Source: Isoetes taiwanensis (Eukaryota > Streptophyta > Lycopodiopsida > Isoetales > Isoetaceae). From it: DNA of 64,000 bases. The notes under the pieces are model-generated. The model worked only from the letters and a program-made list of their open reading frames with translations. It was not told the DNA's origin and ran no database searches. The stretch spans positions 8,116,216 through 8,180,215 of the forward strand of contig JAJEKV010000005.1 of NCBI GenBank assembly GCA_021234155.1, in the 5' to 3' direction. The translations under genes were made by a program, and so were the position numbers. This document shows positions 11,943-24,134 of this stretch, piece by piece (position 1 is the first letter of the stretch; each line of letters begins with the position of its first letter).

Positions 11943-12089
11943 TAAGAAATCGAAGCATGACCAATCACGGTGGTGAGAAGTAAATCTCGATCTTTGGACA
12001 TCGTCTAAAAAATTAAATCTCGGTCGTCCAATTAAGTAGCCAATCTCCTCCCTCCAATGTAGGTTTTGATACATGACTTATATACTTAC

Positions 12090-12152
12090 GCTATAACTTT
12101 ATAATATAAAGAAGGCATTCGCTATAACTTTATAATATAAGAAGGCATTCTG
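12090..12152. repeat. Tandem duplication, 32 bp unit
   Basis: CGCTATAACTTTATAATATA plus AGAAGGCATT occurs twice in a row, followed by a partial GGAAGGCATT. Confidence 0.75.
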
Positions 12153-12380
12153 GAAGGCATTTTCATAGGCGCAATATACCCATAGCAACATGTAATTTCC
12201 ATACTTTCCCATTCAGACAAGTGCAATCCATGGTTAATTCTTATGTAACAATAGTCCTTAATAAGCAATGGCAGTGTTTTTGCCCCGTTCATCAATCCCT
12301 GCCATCTATCATTGATCTTTGCTTCTCTAGATCGCATGTCTGGTACACTTAAATGGATGCCTATATTTACAGTGTGGAAT

Positions 12381-12538
12381 TATCTGGCCAAAAAAAATAG
12401 TATGTCTGGCCACTCATTATCAGCCATTTGCCCAGAACCAACTATTTTGGTCCATTTTTTTATCAATTCGGCTTGAAACTGCGAAGTGCACAGTGGCTAA
12501 TAATGAGTGGCCGGAATACCACATTTTTTGGTCGGATA
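12381..12538. mobile_element. Short foldback MITE just upstream of the NB-ARC exon
   Basis: The left end TATCTGGCCAAAAAAAATAG...GGCCACTCATTAT matches the reverse complement of the right end (TATCCGACCAAAAAATGTGG...GGCCACTCATTAT) over about 48 bp. Total length is about 158 bp and no coding capacity is present. Confidence 0.65.
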
Positions 12539-12620
12539 TACCACATCCTGGACTCTAAATACGGCAGTCCCACTTATTATGGTATTTTAAAAATACATGG
12601 TTTTAAGATCATATACTAAG

Positions 12621-15177
12621 AATTTGTATGTTTGTGGTTGTGATGCAGATATTGGAAAATCTTCAACAAGAGGGCATAGGAGCTTGAATCCAAAAAGACA
12701 ATGTGTAGTTGCCAATGTTTTCGGACAACAGAATCACTTTGAGAAGTTGAAAGATGGGTTGCTAAATCCAAGAAAATTGAAAGACGGGTTGCTAAATCCA
12801 AGTAACCAAACATTTGGAATTACAGGTGACTCTTTTTTTGGTCTTTATGGAATGGGCGGTATTGGCAAGACCACACTCGCCAAGACTATATTTAATGATA
12901 CAGACATTCAAAAGCATTTCGAGGATCATGTATACTGGCTGATTGTGAACAAAAACCCAGACATTTTACAAAAACAACGGGCACTTATGTTAGAAATGTG
13001 CCAGAAGACGCCTCCAGAATGTGAGGATCAACAAGTTCTAAGAAGTGAACTCCAAAAGCACTTGAGGAGTTTGCCATGTTTTTTATTGGTTTTAGATGAT
13101 GTATGGTCCAAAACAGATATTGATCATATTTTGGGAGATCCTTTAACAGATGTAATTCCTTCCAAAAGCGCATGTTTGATCACAACCCGCATCCCAGAAA
13201 CGTTACAGGGTTTTCAAGCTGAGAAGATAGAAATAAATCTCCTGAGTGATGATGATAGTCGTGCTCTGTTTTGCATCCATGCATTTAGGGGAACTAAAAT
13301 CCCAGAGAAGCTTGCCAAGGATCTTGTTCCTGTCGTTGAAGACACTATCAGAGCTTGTGGCAATCTTCCTATCTTATTGGAGGTAATTGGATCAGAGAGA
13401 TCAGGAAAACGAGATAAAAAAGAATGGGGAGAAACATGTGAAAGACTTAAACAAGCCAAGAAGTTATACAATGATCAGTACGAGATGGCTGTAAGGAGCT
13501 TAAAAATCAGCTATGACTCGCTCCCAGATGATCCTAAAGATGATCTTAAAGGTAGATTTCTGGATTTTGCTGCCTTTCCAGAGAGAGAAGACATTGAGAT
13601 ATCTCAGGTTCTGGATCTGTGGACAACTCCTTCCTTCAATGAGAATAGTGCATATTGGTTGTTGTTGAAATTGCAAAGTAGATGTCTAATCAACATCTCA
13701 GGTTACTGGTGTTATATACACGACTTTATGAGGCGGTTAGCAATAAGCATCATAGAGGAAAATCAGCTCCCATTTCGGAAACAGCTATTTGCAGGGCACA
13801 ATCTCAAAAAGTTCCCAATTGAATGGTGCAAAATTCAACGTGGAAAGGAAACGTATGAAGTGTACCAAGCAGAGAAACTAATTCTTATAAAAAGCCAGAT
13901 CTCCAGCATACCAAGAAATGCATTTCCATTTTTCAAACGCCTTTCATATCTAAAAGTGTTGGTACTTTCTTCTAATTTAGAGCTCGTAGAAGTGCCACCT
14001 GAAGTATTTAATAACCTAGAAGAGCTGGAAAAGTTAGATCTAAGTTGGTGCTTTGCACTTACATGTTTACCAGCTGAAATTGGAAGAATGAAGATGTTGC
14101 AGAAGCTGAATTTAGCAGGGTGTGTGGCCTTAACTGGCCTGCCGCCTGAGATAGGGGAGCTTGAAGAATTGGTAGAGCTTAACTTGCATAGTACGGGCAT
14201 TCAAGCTTTACCATCTACTATTGGAGATTGTAGCAACCTTCGGGATCTCACTCTAGATGACTGTACAAGCCTCATAAAGCTGCCAGCTGAAATAGGGAAA
14301 CTCGAATGTCTTGAATTTCTAGATGCATCCCTGGTGCCTATCGTGGAAATTCCAAAAGAAGTTGGTAATATGAAGGAACTTCGGTACTTGAAGTTGACAG
14401 GCAGTCATATTACATCTCTTCCTTCCGAGCTGGGAAACTTGAGAAATCTTGAAACAATCCATTTAATTAATTGTGTGCAGTTGAGAGAAGTGCCTCCATC
14501 CCTGGAAAACCTTTGTGATGGAAAGCTTAAGGAATTTTTCATCTATAACACGGGCATGTCACTAGAAAATTTACCTGAACGTCTAAAGTCAAAAGTGGGA
14601 GAAGACTGCATGCGTCTCCATGGTGTAGAAGATAAAAATGATGAAGATGCTGATTCAAGCTCAGAGGATGAGCCCAAACAGAGATTACCATTGTTCGACC
14701 CAGGAGACAAAGATAGGAGAAGAATGGCTCATGGGCTTGCTAAAATGATAACTGTGGCACAGATAGAGCCTTTCGAGAGCAAAAAAATGAAAATGGCAGT
14801 ACGAATGATTTTCACTATGGCAAATGATGACCAAACAAGGCACACTGTAATTGCAAATGGCGGCTTGCCTGTTTTGCTAAGGTGCATAAGCGAATCCAAA
14901 CATGATGATCTGGCTTCTTATGCAGGGTCTACATTAGTCAACATGTGTGTAACACCTTCCACTCACCACCTTATAAAGGATGCAGGAGGTTTGGACGTTT
15001 TGGCTGCAACTCTTCTTAATACCCGCTCTTATATGGGACGTTCTGCATATCAAGCACTGTCGTGGATTATTCAGACAGACCGAAAGAGACAGGCACAATA
15101 TCGCATCATCACCAACGATTTCAAGAGCAAATTTGGAGAGCATCAGACGGAAGAAGAAGAAGAAGAAGGAAGAGAAT
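12621..15177 (+). CDS. Receptor exon 6: NB-ARC, LRR and armadillo-like repeats
   Basis: One long exon carries the core of a plant NLR. NB-ARC motifs are the P-loop GMGGIGKTT (about 12,852), kinase-2 FLLVLDDVW (about 13,083), RNBS-B LITTR, a GLPL variant CGNLPILLEVIG, RNBS-D FLDFAAFPE, and IHD in place of MHD (YIHDFMRRL). About ten leucine-rich repeats follow (13,940-14,580), for example LPAEIGRMKMLQKLNLAGC. The C-terminus has armadillo/HEAT-like helices, with RMIFTMANDDQTRHTVIANG then GGLPVLLRCI and AGSTLVNMC. A 36 bp tandem duplication before the P-loop repeats KLKDGLLNP. The N-terminus depends on the intron join: phase-0 acceptor at 12,620 or the one at 12,648. Known family role: nucleotide-switch intracellular receptor that triggers defence. 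The post-LRR ARM module is unusual. Confidence 0.9.
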
Positions 15178-15235
15178 GTAAGTGCTTTCAATGCCTATGC
15201 CAGTTATATGATATTCTTGAATACTACTACTACAG

Positions 15236-15270
15236 GCAGAGGCAATTGGCTCGATAAAGATCTTACATAA
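15236..15270 (+). CDS. Receptor exon 7: C-terminal tail
   Basis: A consensus donor GTAAGT at 15,178 and acceptor TACTACTACAG ending at 15,235 give a 58 bp intron. The final exon reads CRGNWLDKDLT and stops at 15,268-15,270. Reading through without splicing would stop at 15,255-15,257 after a tyrosine-rich stretch (YYYYRQRQ), so splicing is favoured but not certain. Confidence 0.5.
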
Positions 15271-15839
15271 TACAACATGGCAACTTGGTCTCTTTTTCCA
15301 CCTCCGGAATGGAAAAAAAGGGCTGCCACAAGATGGCAACTGGAATCTCATGGGTCGTGGGGCCTGGAATCTACTCTCCAGTTTCCATGCTGCTATACGA
15401 CCGTCATGGTCACCGCAAATACTTCTCTTTCTAATTTTCGGTGTTTAAGTGAATATTGTTTTGACTTTTGTCTGGTTCTTAATTCCACGGGAATGCTGTG
15501 TCCAAAGTGTCAGTTTACAACGCTGAGTTTTATTACGTAGTTTAACTTACCATATTGTTCCCTTTGATTGACTTTATATTATAAACTTATATTATGTACA
15601 TTGACTTGTTTAGTAGTTGCATGGTGTGGTCTATCTTTTTCTTTCTTGTTTTCTATCATTACTAGTAATAGTGCCCAACATTATTGAGCATTAATTGGGA
15701 ACCTGTAAAACAGTGTCCATGTTTCTATTTATGTTATCCATTTCTACAAAAGTACACATTGCAGAGTCTAGTATAAGAGATCAAGAGGCTAATTCATCCC
15801 ATAGGATCTCTTTGTAAACTAACATTCGGAGTGAAACTC
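15271..15839. other. Receptor 3' flank, no gene recognised
   Basis: AT-rich sequence with several AATAAA-like and TATATT stretches that could serve 3'-end formation. The boundary of the helicase element on the left is not identifiable. Confidence 0.35.
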
Positions 15840-16495
15840 CTATTGTTTTTGAAGAAGAAGAGATTTTAACGTCACGCCACAAGGCAGCGTCCTATCGGAC
15901 ATGTGACACTTTACAACACACCCAGATGGGTCCTGCCCCCACCACTTTACATTGCTGAAGTGCGTCCTTCCCCCACCAACTTTACATTGCATGGCCATTT
16001 TGAGTTCTGCTCCTTGTCTTGAGATGTCTTGAATATATACCTTCACTCCATGTTGTGTGGTGCACCTTGAGAATGGTACATAGATCTGGCCATGGGTGAA
16101 GGTTGGCATTGGTAGGTAGATGCCAACGGTGGTCATGGATTGGCCTTGTGACTTGTTCATGGTCATCGAGAATGCGAGTCGCACGAGAAACTGCCTTCAC
16201 TTGAAGGGGAGGAGGTCGATATTTGATGGCTCCAGAGTTATTCTTAGTATGAGGACCCTTGTTCCTTTGCAGGTGCCTGGGATTATCTCTACATCTATGA
16301 TTGTTGGGTGTGCTTTGATGACGTGAAGGCAGGTGCCATTGCAGAGACCGAAATTCGGGTTCATGTTTCTGAGCCGGATGATGATGGCATCATAGATGTG
16401 CAGCTTATGCAGTGGCATGCCAGAAGGAGTAAGGTGTTGATGAACTCGATTGGGAAGTCCCTTATAGCATCTTCTCCTTCTGCAATGATGGCATC
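15840..16495 (-). pseudogene. Helitron-type Pif1 helicase, C-terminal fragment (interrupted gene, part 3)
   Basis: The minus strand reads LTPSGMPLHKLHIYDAIIIR, then LRNMNPNFGLCNGTCL, then in another frame [19 protein letters not shown] and [12 protein letters not shown]. These are the C-terminal motifs of the Helitron Pif1-like helicase (PH.L.LK.G.PI.LLRNL, GLCNGTRL, INKSQGQ, HGQLYVALSR). At least two frameshifts are present. The gene continues upstream at 23,385-23,701 after removal of element A: across the junction the reading becomes TSIDAIIAEGEDAIRDFPIE, then FIN/LTPSGMP. The helicase would unwind DNA in rolling-circle transposition. This copy is dead. Confidence 0.85.
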
Positions 16496-18230
16496 CACAA
16501 GGCACCCAAAATTTTAACCACTACCATAAACCACTGAAAAACCATTATAGATGTGGTTTTTAATGCTAAAAATTTCATTCTTAATAAAATCCACGTAGCA
16601 TAGTGGTTTTCATAACTAGTACGTGGTTCAGGGAAAATTTTAAGGGACCTATAATTTTGTATAAGTATAATGAATTGGCCATTCCTTGTAAAATATGCCC
16701 CCAAAAGTGTACCCTGAATTGGCCATTTTTTCTATTTTTTTCTAATGTGGTTGCAACCCAATTGACGATTTTTGAACCAAATATCTAATAATGTGTAGCT
16801 CAAATGGCGATTTTTAGCTAGATGCTTATTAAATATAGAGCTAGTTGCCCAAACATAAAGAAGTCACTACCCTATATAAATGTGTTTAAGTTACATGTTA
16901 TATGAATTTGAATTCATACCCCATGTATTTCAATAATGCACAGATTGCTGGTAGAGAGAATTGGAAATCGGACGCCGGAGTCTTCGTAAAGAGGATTGAA
17001 AAGTGCCTCGACATTTTGATTTTCCAAAAGAGCGGGATTATTCTTGATTGGTAGATATATTTAGGAATAAAAATTTCTAATAATGTTGGCCCCACGAAGG
17101 GGCCTCTTAATGAGTTAAGATTTGGCGAACTTAAGGCATTACAGGATTTGGCCAAGTGGACTAAATGGCCATTCCATAAGCATATCTAATTCTCACTTGG
17201 GACTAAATTGGCCCCAAAGTCGATACCACTCCGATTAGCAAACATCTAATTGGCCATTCTAATGTCATAATAGGCAATAAAGTGCTACGAAATGGTGAAT
17301 CTGCAGGTAGTCCGTAGGTAAGGCATCCTACTCAAGCCGGCCATCGCATTTTGCCTGAACCTGTAATTTGTGGCCAAATGGCCCGCCGGGGCCACTAAAA
17401 TTTTTGCTGACGTGGTTATTCATGTTGATTTTTTCGTATAGTGTGGTTTATTAAAACCGATATTAGTTTACTACATGGTTTTCTAGCATTAATGTTGGTC
17501 ATTCATATTGGTTTCTAAGATAGCATGGTTTATTAAATCGACATTGGTTTGTAGCATGGTTTTTCAACACCACTATAAGTATGGCAATGGTTATTTATGT
17601 TGGTTTCTATTGTTATATTGCTTAAAGAAGTTGAAATAATTTATGGTGTGGTGTTTTATACCAATTTAATTGCCACGGTGGTTATTCATGCTAGTTTTTT
17701 GTTAGAGATAATGTTCTCCCGCAGGCCCTTACGCGGGGTAAGGACCTGGCGAGCCCGGCAGGGCGAGCCTGGTCCGCACCCCGCGTAAGGGCCTGCGGGC
17801 GAACATTTTCTAACGTAAAGTTAGGGGGGGAGGATATTTCCTGCCACGTGGCGCCATCGTAGCCACACAACTCTGATTACTCCGTTATCAGCCAGCACCG
17901 GAGGAGATGAAGCCAGGCATCGGAGGACAGGAAGCGAGCTACAACAGATTATAAGTTTTAAGAACACTTGTAATATGGGGAAATATCCTCCCCCCTAACT
18001 TTACATTATCACAATGTATTTTGTAGACTAGTTGTGGTTTTGTGGCATGGTTTTTAATACTGAGTTAATTATCATGGTAATGACTCATAGATATTACCGA
18101 AAAAGATGTGGTTATCCATAGTGGTTACTCATAAAGGAACCCAAAAATCAATGCCGTAATTAACTGCTATCAAACCACTATAGATATGGTTCAGACTTTA
18201 TTTAAATATCAAGCAAATGAGTAAATGTCC
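16496..18230. repeat. Left subterminal repeat array of element A
   Basis: Many short units such as GTGGTTATTCATG, CATGGTTTTCTA, GTGGTTTATTAAA and ACCACTATAGATATGGT recur every 20-60 bp. The same order is found at 28,295-28,780 in element B. In CACTA elements such units bind transposase. Confidence 0.75.
17706..18010. mobile_element. Foldback MITE with GC-rich hairpin, inserted in element A
   Basis: Outer arms are GATAATGT / ACATTATC. A GC-rich hairpin of about 21 bp arms (CCCGCAGGCCCTTACGCGGG and its complement, 17,719-17,800) lies at the left. Arms TAAAGTTAGGGGGGGAGGAT and ATCCTCCCCCCTAACTTTA flank the right part. The homologous position in element B (about 28,595-28,612) lacks it, which gives a related empty site. 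Confidence 0.7.
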
Positions 18231-21200
18231 AAATACAAAGGCATCTTTTTTAATTTGTCATTCTTTAGTTTTTTGTAATTTGTTTTGGAAACCAGCATGC
18301 AATAGTGGTTTTCAACTCTTCTTCATTTCATGTGGTTCCCCCTCCTATCTTTCATGACAATGTGGTGGTTAAAGTAAAGTTGTTGATAAACTCAGGAGAG
18401 GGAAAATCCCGATAATGAGATAAGAAATTCCGTTTTTAGGCAATTTAAAATAATTTTAATCATGTATATAATTGGGAGGAGTCGGTACCCTAGGGGTGGT
18501 GTGGTTATGAACACCCCCATGCACCATTAGAGTCAAACAAAACATTCATAGATGTTACATGTGGCAACTTCTAGTTATTCAATTTTGTTGCACTAGTATA
18601 GTATTTTTCTAAAATTGAGTACGCATATAAAAGTGCAAACATTGGCATGGCTCTATCATGTGCCAGATATTGGTTGACTATGCTTAGATGCATCAATTCA
18701 CATTTTTTATCAAGCCCATATGGAAATTTGCCTCAGGAAAGAGCAAACTTAGATGCACTAATGAAGTTAAACGATGAAAACTTTTTGCCTCATTTAATTT
18801 CTTAAACTCCATTTGTTGGTAGTTCCTTTAGCCAGAACAGATCTTTGTTTTGTTTATTCAAAGCTAATCAGCAGGATGTTGCCAACGGATACGCCCCTTG
18901 CTTTACTTGACAAAATATTATATAGTTTGAGGTTTGTTTTATAAAGTGAGACCTTTATGGACATATTCTCTAAGTTTGCACATGATCTAGAGCTTTTACA
19001 AGGTTCAAACCCTTGGAGTTTAGTTTTGCTATAGAATGTCTAGGTGGAAATCTATTTACATGCGAAATTGGCACTGGGATAAGACTCTAGGAGATGCAAC
19101 CAGGAAAAGAGATATAAGGAGGATTCTTGACATTGTTCCTTTTGTTGTGATATCCAAGTAGTGTCTTCAAAGATCTTATGAATGAATAATCTCTTCAAAC
19201 AAAAAGATCTCATATTCAACATTTTGTTTCATACGAATGTACATTTAGGGGTTGAAATGTAGAGGCGGAAATGATGTGCATATTCCAACTATACTTGAAG
19301 ATGCTTCCGTAATGACATCGAGTCAACTTATGGCATAGCCTTAATAGAAATTTTTAATTACAAAAATTGAAAGCTGGATGGTTGATATATCTAACAACAC
19401 TATAGAAATTGCTTCTAGGCATGCTTTATTATGGTTTTAAACAAGGGAGTTTAGATTTTCGTATCACGTTTTTCATGAAATGAGCAATGTTTTCTTTCTT
19501 GATTGTTTTTTGGATCAACTTCATTCATAACATGGCTGCTCCTGGTCATAGTAGCATCTTCATTGTTGTTTTATTTATAGATGGTATCCCTTGCATATTT
19601 TTTCAAACCCCCATGAATGGCTTCCATATGCCTGTCAATTCATAATCTTTGCATCTGTACTAGGTGTGCTTTTGATGAGTAAATTTCTGATCTAGCTCAA
19701 CCTTCTGAAGAACCTCCATAGACTGAGCTTTGGTTGGGCATTAAGGGTGCCTTCCGGATGGGGCTTTTATGATGTAGGCCATTGTTAAGACAAAATTCAC
19801 AAATGTAGCTTTGCTTCGCACATCAAATCATCTTTCAATTTTTGAGCAACACAGCAGAGCTTAACTCTTGAAAGCAATAGCCAAGCAAATAAAATGATAA
19901 TTGAGAGAGGAAAAAACTATCATGCAAGAATAACTCATGGAAAACAATGTTTATATGGCTTTAGACAGGAAATCCTAGGTCTAACATGCTTCATGAGCAA
20001 AAAATGCTTATGATGTCACAATTGGAAGAAAAATGGCAAGAACAAAAAGCATGAGCGAGGGAGGTACGTTTAAAAAGATCAGGGGCCAGCCTAGAAAACA
20101 ATAGGAATGATGCGCATGACATGGTAGATAGATGAGAGGATCCGGCGATGTTTCTGCTGGCTGCTAAATGTTATATTGACAGGCTCCAAAAGATGGATGG
20201 CCTTAAGTCAAGCTTGATACAGATCATCACCAAGGTTGGAGGCTGCTTACATGCATGCGGCTGTACGGTGGATTTTTTATTTGCAGCAAATATGTCGAGT
20301 CTTGTTTTCATCGGGATTAGACTGCAGCAGGGATTTCGTTTCAATAAGGCAATGTTATCTAGGTTTTATTGTCCTTTGGCTATGATTTAGAATTAGAACA
20401 AGTTTTCTCCTCAGCTTCGGCAGTGGCAGTTTTAATTTAAAATAGAAGCCAATAGGAAATCCCCACGTCACATTTTGTCGTTCATCCGCCCTCTTTAGTT
20501 GTGGTAGCTGCATTGCATAACTGGTATTATTTTTGTTGTTGCAGTGGAATTTTCATGCTTTCGGCCAATATTGCTTGGTAGAAAAAAATTTCAACGACAA
20601 TAGGAAGAATGCACAGTTAAAAATAGCTAATTAGTGGTTTTGTGGTTGGCTTATTGGAAGTTTTTAAAGTAGAAGATGCAGCAATTTCAAACAAATTTAT
20701 GTTAGTGCCTTGAAACTATGAGGCCACATCATTTTGAAATCCGATCTTATTAAAAATACAGCTAGTGGAAATCCGAGCTTAAGTAAATATACCTAGGTTA
20801 CCACTCAAACAACTACATCCTTAAATTTTGAAAAATGCATGAAAACAAATTCAACTAATCTAAAATCCAAATATGGAAGTCATCAACGGCTATGATTGTG
20901 ATCTACTGCTGTCTATGGAAAAGGGGGGAAGCGACTTCAAAGGGACTAATGAGGCGGCAAACCCTCACTGAGGCGGCGCCTCCAGCCATCAGGGCAAGTA
21001 AAAAAAACCTTCAGAGCTCCCTGCGGCGTCTTCAAAGCAAGCAAAGACGGAACCTTGGGGCGAATTTTCATTGCCGGCTTCAGCCAGAGATGGATTTCAT
21101 TGCCGCCTCAAGCCAGAGATGGATTATTTTGTTTCGTTTGTTCTTCTTTCAGGTGTCGCAGCTACAGAGAGGTATGTTTCGCTTGCTCCTCTTTATTTTA

Positions 21201-22720
21201 TTCTGTCCTTTGTTTCGTTTCAAAGCTCCTTCTGTTTCTTTCATTGAACTGAAATGAAATGACAGATAGTAAGTGGATAAAAATATCCCTTTCCTGGAGT
21301 TGAGTTTTTGATTTACCTGGTTTGGGCGCAACACATGTCTGAGGAAAGGAAAGCTGCTTGCTTGGTTGTCGAGGTATGGGAATAATATCAAGCCTGAGAT
21401 ATCATCCTGATCTTTCTCATATGTATTATTCTCTCACCTTTCCATACTCGCATAACCCATCTCATCGAAGGCTTCAAAACCTTTTCTTTTGACTCAAGCT
21501 TTGATGCGTGAATATCTCCACCAGGAGCTGACTGTATCAGAAGAAGGCTAGCAACTGTATCAGAAGAAGGTTAGGGGAAAAATTCATGTTAGCCCATCCT
21601 ATCTAGGACATTTCTTTAACTGCATGCATTCAATCTGCACTGGTTGCAGTCATCAATAGGTTATCAAGAACATTCCGCTGCAATGACAGATTATGCATTA
21701 TACTGGATAGAAGTGTTCATTCTCACGTGGCTTGCATCTTATTCATGTTTGATAATCCAACTGTAAATGGGCCTCATTTTGTGATGCAACTACTTTGGGC
21801 TTGCTAAATCGATCTGCAACTTTACCTTGAGGTTATCGTTACTACTCTTGCTATTTGGTTCTTCCCTTTTACTGGCTCTTTTATATTGCAGAGGTATAAG
21901 AAGGAAATCCAGCACCAACTTGTGAAACTACAGTTTTGGCGAATGGAAGCTCATGCTGATTGAGGCAAGTAGGACCTTCCAAGTCTAGCTCTATTTGTTA
22001 TGCCATTTATTTAGCTAATATTTATAAGCAGGGTTGCTTTGTTTGTTATGCAGGAGATCTCGGTCGGCATCTGGAGACAGACTACGAATAATGCTTGGTA
22101 GCTTGTGGTTAGAGTGGAATGCTTCAAATCCCAGGAGCACATACATCTAAAGTCAGCAGGTCTGGTAAAGTTTCATTGACGCCCTATTTTGCTACTTCAA
22201 CGCTAAGCCAGACCCTTGCTTTTTGACACACTATTTTCTCTCTTTTCTACTCTTCCAGCTATGGCAATAGGCAAATACCTCATCAAGGGTAGTTCAAAGC
22301 TAGGAATATGCGTGGAATGTAATTTTTGAATCTCCACGTTGAATACAGTAGGTGCAATCTGCGGGGCCTTGTCGCATCGTCACAGGGAATTAGAGGTGAT
22401 CCAAATAGAGGTGATCTATTTAAGTTGGATTAATATGTGATGTGATCCATTTGAGCTGTATTAATATATGTTTGATGTTTGAGTAGTTAAATACAAATGC
22501 AAGGTCATTACTGTCTTCCTATGCTGGATGTTTGCTATTTGATATAAATTTACATTGTACATATTTCTTTTTAAAAATAGATTTGTCATTGTTTTGTTTA
22601 TATGAGTTTTGGAATGGGGGTTCAAATCCCCTTGCTCCCTGATTTGTGTTGCTATTGAGGAGCAGTTGAGGAAAGCAAATATAGTGACATAGTTGGAATA
22701 CGTACTACAAAACATGAATG
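18231..22720. other. Interior of element A, no confident gene
   Basis: No transposase motif is visible. A small exon-like stretch at 21,893-21,961 (+) reads YKKEIQHQLVKLQFWRMEAH after a TTGCAG acceptor and may be captured host sequence. Part of 20,892-21,257 (+) is open (121 codons) but unrecognised. Confidence 0.4.
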
Positions 22721-23381
22721 ATTTGTTTTGTTTAGTTTACAAAACCTGAAATGCTTCAAACAACAAAACGTTGTTAGCTATCATTATTAAACATGAAATG
22801 CTTCAAACAACAGAACATTATTAAAGATGAAATGCTTCAAACAATAAAACATTGTTGGTTATCATACTGGTTTATCAATGATAAACATGAAGCTAATACA
22901 TAACAAAACCATACACATTTAGGACAAACAATTACTATAAATAATCATAATTTGCATCTAATGCATTGGGAACCATGTGCATTTACCATGACAGCCATGC
23001 TAGTATACCACAACAATCAACCACATTATATTTTCACATAAATAGAGTACTATATTAAACCACATCCATAACAACACTATATTAAACCTCATCCACAACC
23101 ATCATGTTATACCACATGCACAAGCCATACCCTTAAACACTATAATGTACCACATCAACTTACCAACATGTAATACCACTTTGACAAACTCTACAAAGAA
23201 ACTATTTGCAATTACCATGTCATAATACCATCATAACAAACCTTACAAGAGAACCCATTAGTTTAGTCACATATGGTTTTTAATGATATCAACCCACAAA
23301 CATGCATTGGTTTTCTAGAATAGTTTTCTAGTCATAAGCATGGGAAAAACCATGCAGTGTTATAATTTTGGGTGCCTTGTG
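22721..23381. repeat. Right subterminal repeat array of element A
   Basis: AACCACAT, ATACCAC, ATGAAATGCTTCAAACAACA and TGGTTTTCTAG units lie in the reverse sense to the left array. The segment is directly homologous to 51,060-51,730 in element B. Confidence 0.75.
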
Positions 23382-23384
23382 ATC

Positions 23385-23701
23385 TATGCTCGTATATATA
23401 AGGAGTTGTCCATTCAACCTTCGGAGGACCTTATTGTTGATCCTCTGCATGTCTTCATTCTTTTTTTTCAAGATGGCCTTGTCATACAACAAGTGCACAT
23501 TTGTGTCCGTTATTTCCTTGCCGAAGATGTCGTCAATCAAGTCATCTTCCACAATGCATTCTTCGGGTATTCAACCAAGTCGTGGTCGAGCCCTGGCTCA
23601 TTGTTCATCCGTTCCCCGTTACCGAGATGTAGTAGCCAATTTGAGAGATTTGCTCGTCTTTGCCGACCCGCATATTTTGTGTCAACTTGTGGGTCTTGAA
23701 G
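23385..23701 (-). pseudogene. Helitron-type Pif1 helicase, middle fragment (part 2)
   Basis: The minus strand reads NFKTHKLTQNMRV, then ERMNNEPGLDHDLVEYP, then DDLIDDIFGKEITDTNVHLL and YDKAILKKKNEDMQRINNKV. This matches the Pif1 segment LT.NMR ... DL......IF ... RAIL.P.NEDV..IN...L. It lies exactly between elements A and B. Frameshifts occur near NEP and ALW/ECIVEDD. Joining it upstream across element B gives NPLWTNFKTHKLTQNMR without a gap. Confidence 0.85.
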
Positions 23702-24134
23702 TTACACAAGACACCCAAAAATTTAACCACTATAATAAATCACTAGAAAACCACTATAGATGTGGTTTTTTATGTCAAAATTTTCATTTCTAATGAAAAC
23801 CACATAACATAAAGCACAATTTCATTAAAATGAGAAATTTCGTGATTCCAATTAGGAACGAAAATCCTTTTTAGTCCATTTTATGCCAATTTTTTGAGCA
23901 ATTATGGCGCCATTTAAAAAAAATATGCATCTAAAGTGCCATTTATTGGCGCCATTAAAAATACTAACATTGCATATAATGAAGCTAGAGAAACATAACA
24001 TCACAAAAATAGTTAAAAATTCCAAATTCATAGATTTGCATATCAAAAAATTTGCCACAACAGGCAAGGACTCGGAAGAGGGAGTCTGTTTACAAGAGTA
24101 TTAGTGTACAATTTACATTATATTCATACAAAAT

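Larger units (their letters stand above)
6978..12620 (+). other. Large intron of the receptor gene, filled with retroelement debris
   Basis: This is the inferred intron between the linker exon and the NB-ARC exon. It holds copia fragments on both strands, a retroposon with a 15 bp target duplication, a polypyrimidine tract, small tandem duplications and a MITE, each listed separately. Stretches 8,500-10,070 and 10,600-11,760 show no recognisable gene. Confidence 0.55.
16496..23381. mobile_element. Element A: non-autonomous CACTA-like transposon, 6.9 kb
   Basis: The left end CACAAGGCACCCAAAATTTT and the right end (reverse complement CACAAGGCACCCAAAATTAT) are terminal inverted repeats. The flanking 3 bp duplication is ATC (16,493-16,495 and 23,382-23,384). 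Both termini carry subterminal arrays of GTGGTT / AACCAC units with opposite strand bias. TIRs beginning CACAA, 3 bp duplications and subterminal repeats are hallmarks of the CACTA/CMC superfamily. No transposase is recognisable. It sits inside the Pif1 gene and contains a foldback MITE at 17,706-18,010. Confidence 0.85.

Noticed and set aside
11763-11976. Small Phe/Pro-rich proteins
   Set aside because: They come entirely from a polypyrimidine tract.
22617-22645. tRNA gene from GGGGTTCAAATCCCC-like sequence (also 51,066 and 55,987)
   Set aside because: Only a T-arm-like stretch is present; no acceptor stem, D arm or anticodon arm could be folded around it.
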